DNA from: Halalkalibacter alkalisediminis
Lineage (GTDB): Bacteria; Bacillota; Bacilli; Bacillales; Bacillaceae_D
Direction: 5' to 3'
Assembly: GCF_028610705.1 (NCBI RefSeq)
Contig: NZ_JAQQWT010000004.1
Coordinates: 203,400-267,399, forward strand
Length of the DNA: 64,000 nucleotides
Under the pieces are notes generated by a model. The model worked only from the letters and a program-made list of their open reading frames with translations. It did no database searches and was not told the origin of the DNA. Made by a program: the position numbers and the translations under genes. This document shows, piece by piece, positions 58,509 through 64,000 of the stretch. Numbering within the stretch: position 1 is the first letter of the stretch; every line of letters starts with the position of its first letter.

Positions 58509-59162
58509 ATGCAAATTTTAAATTGGGGAGTAGATTCCGCCGCAGCGGTAACCGATGATTTATATCAATGCGTGGTTGAGAATTTGGGTCAGCCTGATTT
58601 TTGGGGGCGTTACTTATCGACTATTCCAAATGTGAGTGAAGGATTGACACTAGAGGAAGTTCGCCGGATTCATGATCGTGGGATGAAGATCATGCCGATT
58701 TATAATAATTTCAGAGAAGCGGTTGGGGCTCGTGCTGGAGCGGTTGCTGCTCGTAATGCGATTTTCAAAGCTAGACAGCTCGGAATTCCAGAAGGTGTTT
58801 TTTTGTTTGCAAATGTTGAACGTTTTTTTGTTGTAGATGCCGATTGGATCATCGCTTGGGTTGAGGCCATGTATAACAGTCCGTATCGACCAGGTATTTA
58901 CGCTGATCCGGATGAAGGACCTTTTAATGCCGCCTATTGCCAAGCATCAGAAGCGAGCAACCTCGTCCGAGAACAAGCGGTCATTTGGAGTGCAGAGCCC
59001 GAGCCAGGAACGACTCCAAAACGAAGAGCACCAAAACGCTTCAACCCTAGTCGTCCCGATTGTGAAGCCAATGTGTGGGCATGGCAATACGGTCGAGACG
59101 CAGAAGAGTGTCCGATCGATACCGTTTTAATGGAGCAGCGCTTGTATCAGACTTTGTTTTAA
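58509..59162 (+). CDS. DUF1906 (glycoside-hydrolase-like) domain protein
   Basis: 217-aa protein of the Rv2525c-like DUF1906 fold, related to GH25-type TIM barrels: NWGVDSAAAVTDDLYQCV at the start, WGRYLSTIPNVSEGLT, the acidic-strand region IMPIYNNFREAVG, and VWAWQYGRDAEECPIDTVLM at the end. It has no signal peptide. The ATG at 58509 has GAGGAGGG upstream. It sits between secA and hpf, where B. subtilis has nothing, so it is an insertion. Substrate unknown; peptidoglycan or spore coat material is possible. Confidence 0.85.
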   Translation: MQILNWGVDSAAAVTDDLYQCVVENLGQPDFWGRYLSTIPNVSEGLTLEEVRRIHDRGMKIMPIYNNFREAVGARAGAVAARNAIFKARQLGIPEGVFLFANVERFFVVDADWIIAWVEAMYNSPYRPGIYADPDEGPFNAAYCQASEASNLVREQAVIWSAEPEPGTTPKRRAPKRFNPSRPDCEANVWAWQYGRDAEECPIDTVLMEQRLYQTLF

Positions 59163-59180
59163 TTTCATCCATGACAAAAA

Positions 59181-59246
59181 GCTTGGGTAAGACTAAAATG
59201 TCCTTACGAAGGGATACCCTTTAATCATTATCCAAGCCACTTTTTT
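59181..59246 (+). terminator. Terminator after the DUF1906 gene
   Basis: GCTTGGGTAA (59181-59190) and TTATCCAAGC (59228-59237) pair with one G-U; the loop is long and has its own AAGGGATACCCTT fold. A six-T run follows. Confidence 0.6.
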
Positions 59247-59297
59247 CTGTACTAAAATGCCCGATGCTGAATGCATACATCCTAGACTTCATCAGTT

Positions 59298-60420
59298 TCA
59301 ATCACCCACCCACCCTCGTTCTGTCAATAGTATATGTTGGCGAGGTTTTTCTGCAAGAGTTCTTGCCATCACTTTGAATTCTTCTGACCAGATGCGCTCA
59401 TTGTTTACTAACGTAATCTCATTGTCTTTTAACGTTTGTGTGATTTTCGTTATTCTTGATTCTAGTTCATTAGCAGGAACTGGTTTATTAAAAAGGAAAC
59501 CTTATCCTTCATTACAAAGATGCTTTTGCAAGAATACGAGCTGTTCGTTTGTTTCAATCCCTTCAGCCACCACATTCAGTTTTAAGTTATGAGCCATCAA
59601 AATAATCGTCTTCACGATCGTCGCATCACTCGTATCATCAGATAATTCTTGCACAAACGATTGATCCATTTTCAATGTATCTACAGGAAACTGCTTTAAA
59701 TAATTTATGGAACTAAAACCTGTCCCATAATCATCAATACTCATCTTCACTCCAAGACTTTTTAATTCATGAAGGGTCGTAATCGTTTGATCAATATTAA
59801 CGGTCAGGCTTTCGGTTATTTCTAGTTCCAATAGATGGGGCTCTAGACCTGTTTCTTCAAGAATTCTCTCAATCGTTTGAACTAAACTGACTTTTGTAAA
59901 TTGTCTTGGAGATAAATTAACAGACATGACCCCTTCAATAAATGTTGCTAACTCCAGTAAATGATTTTGGTTCTGCACTTTTCATTTGTCGATTCGTACA
60001 TCCCCCAAATAAGATTCCAGCTACATGTTCCTCTTTAAAGATTGGTATGCAAAACAGGCTTTTTGAATACAAACCATATCGATTAAAAAAATTAATACGC
60101 GGGTCATTGCCCGTGTCCTTCCAAAATTGGAATCGATGTGTCGCAATGGTATGTCCGAGAAAACCTTCCCCCATTAAAAAGGAAAGTCCTTTAAATTCTT
60201 TTGTATTGGGTCCATGTATCGATTCTATACAGTAATTCCCGTCCTCTTTTTCAACGGCCAACCCAATAAAGTCAAAATCAGAATGCAGGTTAGAAAGTCC
60301 TTCTAAGAATGAAGCAGCTGTTGCCTTTCCTATGCGAATGTCCTCAAGAGTCTCGTGGATAAAAAGGTTGGTTTCATGCTCTGTATGTTTATCGAGCTGA
60401 GAATTTATGAAAGCCTCCAC
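59298..60420 (-). pseudogene. Decayed GAF-EAL c-di-GMP signalling gene
   Basis: Reading the minus strand: GTG 60420 opens a GAF domain (FLEGLSNLHSDFDFIGLA; GEGFLGHTIATHRFQFW) that ends at a stop near 59935. In another frame the C-terminal two thirds of an EAL phosphodiesterase follow (SVNLSPRQF; LELEITESL; SIDDYGTGFSS; VAEGIETNEQLV). A TAA at 59502-59504 replaces the usual codon in CNEG-x-GFLFNKPVPANEL, after which the frame stays open to 59298. The EAL motif itself and any GGDEF domain are missing, so at least one deletion/frameshift and one nonsense mutation have occurred. Confidence 0.88.
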
Positions 60421-60566
60421 GACTTATGACAGATGAGAAATATGGTTTAGTGTTAAATCGATCCTTGAAGAGGATGAGAAAGAACTTGATTTTCCGTCCG
60501 CTATCGGTGTTTCTCCGCTTATGAATGGACAATAAGACGATCATCAAAATAGTATTCCTCCACAAA

Positions 60567-60593
60567 AAAGAGAGCACAGTCTCACTGCACTCC
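60567..60593 (-). terminator. hpf terminator
   Basis: AGAGCACAG (60571-60579) and CTGCACTCC (60585-60593) pair with G-U steps; on the minus strand a TTTTTT run follows. Confidence 0.65.
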
Positions 60594-60620
60594 CTCACAT
60601 ACTCACATACTCACTTAAGC

Positions 60621-61172
60621 TTAAGCCTCAGGCTCAATCAATCCATATTTCCCATCTTTTCGCTTGTAGACCACGCTCGTTGATCCATTAACAGCATCGG
60701 AATAGACGAAGAAATCATGCCCGAGCATATCCATTTGTAAAATCGCTTCCTCGGCATCCATTGGCTTTAAGTTAAAGCGTTTTTTTCGAACGACTTCTAA
60801 GTCATCTGTTGGAATCGGTTCGCCTTCAAGTGGCTCCAACTCGTTTTTAAACATATATTTCAAGCTTCCCTCTTGGCGAAACTTGCGATTTACTTTTGTT
60901 TTATGCTTACGGATTTGTCGCTCTAACTTTTCTACAACTTTATCAATCGCCGCATACATATCTGAATGAACCTCTTCTCCTCTAAGCAGAAGCTGAGGCA
61001 TCGGAATCGTAATCTCAATAATATGCTGAGTATTTAGAACCTGCATGCGCACGTTCACATCTGCGATCGGTGTTGTATCGAAATAACGCTCAAGCTTACC
61101 GACCTTTTTTTCCACATAGTCTCGTAAAGCTGGAGTTACTTCCATGTTCTCCCCACGGATATTGTATTTCAT
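60621..61172 (-). CDS. hpf: Long ribosome hibernation promoting factor HPF (YvyD)
   Basis: 183-aa two-domain protein: an N-terminal S30AE ribosome-binding domain (NMEVTPALRDYVEKKVGKLERYF) and a C-terminal dimerisation domain (PMDAEEAILQMDMLGHDFFVY; VYKRKDGKYGLIEP). It makes 100S ribosome dimers in stationary phase. The ATG at 61172 has AGGAGGAG upstream. A SigB-like promoter precedes it, in line with stress control in B. subtilis. Confidence 0.97.
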   Translation of the reverse strand: MKYNIRGENMEVTPALRDYVEKKVGKLERYFDTTPIADVNVRMQVLNTQHIIEITIPMPQLLLRGEEVHSDMYAAIDKVVEKLERQIRKHKTKVNRKFRQEGSLKYMFKNELEPLEGEPIPTDDLEVVRKKRFNLKPMDAEEAILQMDMLGHDFFVYSDAVNGSTSVVYKRKDGKYGLIEPEA

Positions 61173-61207
61173 AAACAACTCCTCCTTTTCTATGTACTTA
61201 TTTCTAT

Positions 61208-61234
61208 TTACCCCACTCTAACTCCTTCTTAAAC
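61208..61234 (-). promoter_or_regulatory. SigB-type promoter of hpf
   Basis: On the minus strand GTTTAA (61229-61234), 15 bp, GGGTAA (61208-61213), close to the general-stress consensus GTTTAA-N12/15-GGGTAT. Confidence 0.65.
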
Positions 61235-61288
61235 ATCAAAAAATATGTCAAATTTGTTAAGATAAGCTTTGAAAATAGCTATGAAAAA

Positions 61289-61316
61289 AGCTCATCCTAG
61301 ATAACTAGAATGAGCT
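61289..61316 (-). terminator. Cold-shock gene terminator
   Basis: AGCTCATCCTAG and CTAGAATGAGCT pair with one mismatch and a 4-nt loop; a TTTTTT run follows on the minus strand. Confidence 0.8.
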
Positions 61317-61358
61317 GTATGGTTTTTAGCTATTATTCATTTCCTACAGGAATGTGAA

Positions 61359-61556
61359 TTAAAGCTTAACTACGTTCGCAGCTTGTGGACCACGAGCACC
61401 TTCAACGATTTCAAATTCAACGTCTTGACCTTCGTCTAAAGACTTGAATCCTTCTGAGTTGATAGCTGAGAAATGTACGAATACATCGTCCCCATCTTCG
61501 CGCTCAATGAAACCAAAACCTTTTTCTGCGTTAAACCATTTTACTTTACCTTGCAT
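61359..61556 (-). CDS. Cold-shock protein, CspB/CspC type
   Basis: 65-aa single-stranded nucleic-acid-binding OB-fold protein, an RNA chaperone. RNP1 is KGFGFIER and RNP2 is VFVHFSAI. Length and sequence fit the Csp family; which paralogue cannot be decided. Own promoter and terminator. Confidence 0.96.
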   Translation of the reverse strand: MQGKVKWFNAEKGFGFIEREDGDDVFVHFSAINSEGFKSLDEGQDVEFEIVEGARGPQAANVVKL

Positions 61557-61610
61557 GTTTTCACATTCCCTTCGTAACTAAAATACTTGTGGATCTTTTC
61601 CACACATTAA

Positions 61611-61639
61611 ATATAACAGCGCTCTCATGTCCATGTCAA
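61611..61639 (-). promoter_or_regulatory. Cold-shock gene promoter
   Basis: On the minus strand TTGACA (61634-61639), 17 bp, TTATAT (61611-61616), with a leader of about 45 nt, shorter than the long cold-shock leaders of E. coli cspA. Confidence 0.75.
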
Positions 61640-61875
61640 ACCTTTAAACGTCTGACAACTCGTCAAATTTCAACAGAACTAGACTTTGTTTGTATGCGCT
61701 TTCAACACTGCTCATTAAACACTTTTATGTCAAAGCCAAATACCATGGGTCATTTTCTAACAACAACCATTGCCCTCCTTCTTTTTTCCTAGTATCATCT
61801 AGTTAGAACCTTCTAAATTTAAACAAAAAACGACAAATATTCTCTTCTATCCATAAGACCTACTACCCCAATTAC

Positions 61876-61976
61876 CTAGTTGATCACGAGCACTCCTACA
61901 TAACTCCTCAACTTCGTGATCACTAGGGTTGAAAAAGGTGTCGAAGCACCTCAATTCTTGAGGCATTTTGCCTTCG
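61876..61976. other. Structured intergenic segment
   Basis: Two adjoining inverted repeats: CTAGTTGATCACGA (61876-61889) with TCGTGATCACTAG (61914-61926), and CGAAG (61942-61946) with CTTCG (61972-61976) enclosing CCTCAA-TTC-TTGAGG. Neither is followed by a T tract. The rest of 61640-62195 shows no gene or repeat that I can support. Confidence 0.5.
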
Positions 61977-62195
61977 CCCTTTTATATCCAAGGATGATTC
62001 CAAATTGATTCGATCTCACAAACCACAAAATCTAGTGTCCTCACCTTTAGGGCACACCGTATCTTGTGCCAATGACATCGAATCAAGATACCGGATTCAT
62101 CCTCTTTCCTATTTATACCTTTTGTCTCTATATAAAAAAGTAAAATTTTGATAAAATCAGGAGGCATTGTGTAAAACAAACAAGGGGGATCATAC

Positions 62196-63113
62196 ATGGG
62201 TAATCTAAAAAACTGGTTCGTTATTCTCTGCAGTTTTATCCTTTTAACAGCCTGCAGCGAAGCAACATCAGTCGAGTCAAAAGACCCTGCAAAAGAAACA
62301 AAAGAAGAAACACAGGGAGAATTAGCCTTAGAGGAAATTTTACAAAAATCAATCGAAGCCATGGAAGGCATCCAAAGCCTCTCTTCAGAAATGAACGTGG
62401 TCCAAGAAATGGCCCTTCCAAATGACGAGAGCTTCTCCACTAACATATCCGTCTATATGGAAATCACACAAGATCCATTTAACATGTATCAAAAAATGCT
62501 CATGGAACTACCTGAAGTCGGCAATACCGAAATTGAAATGTACATGGTTGAGGATGCCGTCTACTACAAAGATCCAATGGAAAATAAATGGTTCACCTAT
62601 CCAGATGACCTAGCCCAACAATTACGAGACCTCGAAACGGCTCAAATGGGGTCAGAGGAGCAACTAACCTTACTCCTTGAAAACCTAGAACACCTAAGCT
62701 ACACCGAAGACGATGATCACTACATCATCACAGTCGAAGGCTCAGCAGATATCTTACAATCCTTCGCCCAAAAACTAAACGGTCTTGTCCACGACAACAT
62801 GGCAGGAGACATCGACCAACTGATGCTCATGTCCGACATGAAAGAACTAGACTACATCCTTTATATCGAAAAAGATACCTTCCTCCAAACCAAAATGGAC
62901 ATGATGATGGTATTCGAACTACAAACCGACGGCGAATCGCTCTTAATCAATACAAGCACACAAGCTACGTTCAGTGACTTTAATGCGTTTACTGAAGTTG
63001 AAGTTCCGGCTAACGTGATTGAGAATGCGGAAGAGTTTGATACGAGTTTTAGTGAGTTTGGCGATTTTGATGAGTTTGATGAGTTTACGGAAGAAGAAGA
63101 GTCCAGCGAATAA
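62196..63113 (+). CDS. LolA-like / DUF6612-type lipoprotein
   Basis: 305-aa predicted lipoprotein: signal MGNLKNWFVILCSFILLTAC with lipid-modified Cys20, a charged linker, then a beta-rich domain with QKSIEAMEGIQSLSSEMNVV and VEDAVYYKDPMENKWFTYP, typical of the DUF6612/LppX-LolA-like fold that holds hydrophobic ligands. The last 25 residues are Phe/Asp/Glu-rich (FGDFDEFDEFTEEEE). RBS AAGGGGG. It is an accessory gene beside the flagellar cluster; function unknown. Confidence 0.85.
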   Translation: MGNLKNWFVILCSFILLTACSEATSVESKDPAKETKEETQGELALEEILQKSIEAMEGIQSLSSEMNVVQEMALPNDESFSTNISVYMEITQDPFNMYQKMLMELPEVGNTEIEMYMVEDAVYYKDPMENKWFTYPDDLAQQLRDLETAQMGSEEQLTLLLENLEHLSYTEDDDHYIITVEGSADILQSFAQKLNGLVHDNMAGDIDQLMLMSDMKELDYILYIEKDTFLQTKMDMMMVFELQTDGESLLINTSTQATFSDFNAFTEVEVPANVIENAEEFDTSFSEFGDFDEFDEFTEEEESSE

Positions 63114-63173
63114 GATATGGGAGAAGATGGCCACCTAAAGATCACTCTAAAAATTTGTTTTAGCAGATTCAAG

Positions 63174-63199
63174 GAAGCCGCAATGGCTTCACGTTGCTT
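63174..63199. repeat. Half copy of the REP-like element (copy 4)
   Basis: GCCGCAATGGCTTCACGTTGCTT resembles the right half of the element (GCAGCGGCTTCGCTCATTGCT) and, as elsewhere, abuts a long perfect hairpin. Confidence 0.5.
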
Positions 63200-63245
63200 A
63201 AAGGCCACGGAAAAAGGTGAAGACCTACCTTTTTCCGTGGCCTTT
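63200..63245 (+). terminator. Lipoprotein gene terminator (perfect 18-bp hairpin)
   Basis: Arms 63200-63217 and 63228-63245 pair perfectly over a 10-nt loop. Located about 85 bp after the lipoprotein stop. Confidence 0.8.
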
Positions 63246-63261
63246 GTGAGGGTGGAGCTTT

Positions 63262-63417
63262 TTTTGCTATTTTTGAATAATAAAATTAATAAGAGTCACC
63301 ACATGAATGGAGCCTGTTTTGTCATGGCGCTGGAGTCATGGATAGGGGATTCCCGTCAATTAACTCAGCCTGTTCTCCGTCAGTCCATTCCATATAATCT
63401 CTTATAAGAATATCTCC
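63262..63417 (-). pseudogene. Uma2-family nuclease fragment
   Basis: The minus strand from 63417 reads DYMEWTDGEQAELIDGNPLS then MTPAP and a stop at 63322-63324; this matches the N-terminal core of Uma2 (DUF820) proteins, YxxYLxWPEGxRxELIDGxPxxMAPAP. After a one-base shift a further open stretch (SIHVVTLINFIIQK) fits the following helix. No intact start or the catalytic remainder is present, so it is a remnant. Confidence 0.6.
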
Positions 63418-63579
63418 TTATGTCTTGTTGTCGCTTTGCTCCCATTACAAACACCCCTACTTTTTCTAAAGTCTAGATTCATCATTAACCTTACCTTCCT
63501 TTAATTGATAATAACCAAGCCAACCTGTTTAGGTACCGATTTAATTTGGGTAACCTCTCTGACATGCGCACAAGAAAAA

Positions 63580-63605
63580 AGTCAATCCAGTTACCTAGAT
63601 TGACT
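63580..63605 (-). terminator. fliT terminator
   Basis: AGTCAATC and GATTGACT pair over a 10-nt loop; a T run follows on the minus strand. Confidence 0.8.
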
Positions 63606-63609
63606 CTAT

Positions 63610-63975
63610 TTACACATCTCGCTTATCAATGAAAGCTCCCTCATTTGTAGTCATATCATAAGGGTGATCGTATTTGCGATTCATTTTCTTTTTCAATGCC
63701 ATTTTATCCATATCTATTTTAAGTTTAGCCTTTAAACGCTGCAAGTTAACTACTATTTCTTTATTCATTTGAACAAGGGTTTTAGCAGCAGCTAGCTCCT
63801 CTGCTGTTTTGGCAGGTGAATCTATTGCTGCGATAGCAGCCCCGCGCTCCTCTAGAAGTTTTTCGACTTTAGATATTTCTTCGTCGCGCTGTTCGTTGTC
63901 CGCTAATGTCAGTGTTTTTAGCAGCTGTAATAATTCGTCAGACACTTGAACTAAACGATGAATCGTTTGATTCAT
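63610..63975 (-). CDS. fliT: FliT-like flagellar protein
   Basis: 121-aa helical protein (SDELLQLLKTLTLADNEQRD; VEKLLEERGAAIAAI). In Bacillus fliT follows fliD-fliS and lies before hpf; order, size and overlap with the upstream gene all agree. FliT is a chaperone for the filament cap FliD. Sequence conservation in this family is low, so the name rests largely on position. Confidence 0.75.
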   Translation of the reverse strand: MNQTIHRLVQVSDELLQLLKTLTLADNEQRDEEISKVEKLLEERGAAIAAIDSPAKTAEELAAAKTLVQMNKEIVVNLQRLKAKLKIDMDKMALKKKMNRKYDHPYDMTTNEGAFIDKRDV

Positions 63976-64000
63976 TAGGCTTTAACCTCGTGACGTTTTT
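63975..64000 (-). CDS. fliS: 3' end of upstream gene, probably fliS (partial)
   Basis: Only the last codons are in the window: the minus strand reads KRHEVKA then TAA, sharing one base with the fliT start (TAATG). The flagellar secretion chaperone fliS is expected here. Another frame ending at 63982-63984 cannot be excluded. Confidence 0.4.

Noticed and set aside
60389-60598. Small basic protein upstream of the GAF-EAL remnant
   Set aside because: The frame overlaps the hpf terminator and the GAF start, has no family features, and is best seen as part of the decayed region.

Overview
The window reads as a chromosomal segment of a low-GC Gram-positive spore former of the Bacillaceae. Gene order follows the Bacillus subtilis yv region closely: sigL, clpP, crh-whiA-yvcK-rapZ-yvcI, trxB, yvcD, the his operon, hprK-lgt-yvoD-ppaX-yvoF, yvlBCD, uvrBA, csbA, minJ, ctpB, ftsEX, cccB, yvjA, prfB-secA, hpf and the end of the fliS/fliT cluster. 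Insertions relative to that backbone (TRAP transporters, three aldo-keto reductases, a DUF1906 gene, decayed genes) and the style of the intergenic DNA suggest an environmental, possibly alkaliphilic relative rather than B. subtilis itself. The genus is an inference.

Layout. 1-9 kb: sigL (with a cre roadblock-type site), clpP (CtsR operator over its promoter), then the crh-whiA-yvcK-rapZ-yvcI carbon/cell-envelope operon, trxB and a TPR protein. 9-15.7 kb: the complete hisZGDBHAFI operon. 15.8-16.1 kb: a dense cluster of DnaA boxes. 16.2-23 kb: a TAXI-type TRAP transporter (binding protein plus fused permease, with a cre site on its promoter) beside a dctS-dctR-dctB-like sensor module. 23.2-23.8 kb: twelve copies of a 52-bp satellite. 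23.9-28 kb: hprK-lgt-yvoD-ppaX-yvoF. 28-34.5 kb: an aminotransferase, three aldo-keto reductases with a divergent HxlR regulator, and an orphan sensor kinase. 34.7-42.1 kb: the SigW-type yvlBCD operon, uvrBA with a LexA-like box, csbA. 42.2-52 kb: Fur-box hmoA, an XRE/membrane-protein pair with a perfect operator palindrome, minJ, ctpB, an M23 hydrolase beside ftsEX, cccB, yvjA. 52-61.6 kb: a PerR/Fur-box pfeT iron-efflux ATPase, prfB with its programmed frameshift, secA, a DUF1906 gene, a decayed GAF-EAL gene, hpf and a cold-shock gene. 61.6-64 kb: a lipoprotein, a Uma2 remnant, fliT and the last codons of fliS.

Working connections. HprK phosphorylates Crh (Ser46) in this window, PpaX removes the pyrophosphate that HprK produces when it dephosphorylates, and cre sites for CcpA, the partner of phosphorylated Crh/HPr, lie at sigL and the TAXI operon. 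FtsEX probably gates the neighbouring coiled-coil M23 hydrolase. Iron genes hmoA and pfeT carry Fur and PerR/Fur boxes.

The least ordinary material is non-coding. (i) At least five minus-strand terminators share a tail that reads on the plus strand as CACAACAAAAAA or a close variant, and each borders a pyrimidine-rich, often periodic spacer (21 or 52 bp units). (ii) A REP-like palindromic element occurs at four loci, each time touching a long perfect hairpin. (iii) A 20-bp GGACAT element occurs in inverted pairs at two loci. (iv) Six DnaA-box-like sites lie within 145 bp upstream of hisZ. All functional statements are from reading sequence and known families; no searches were run.
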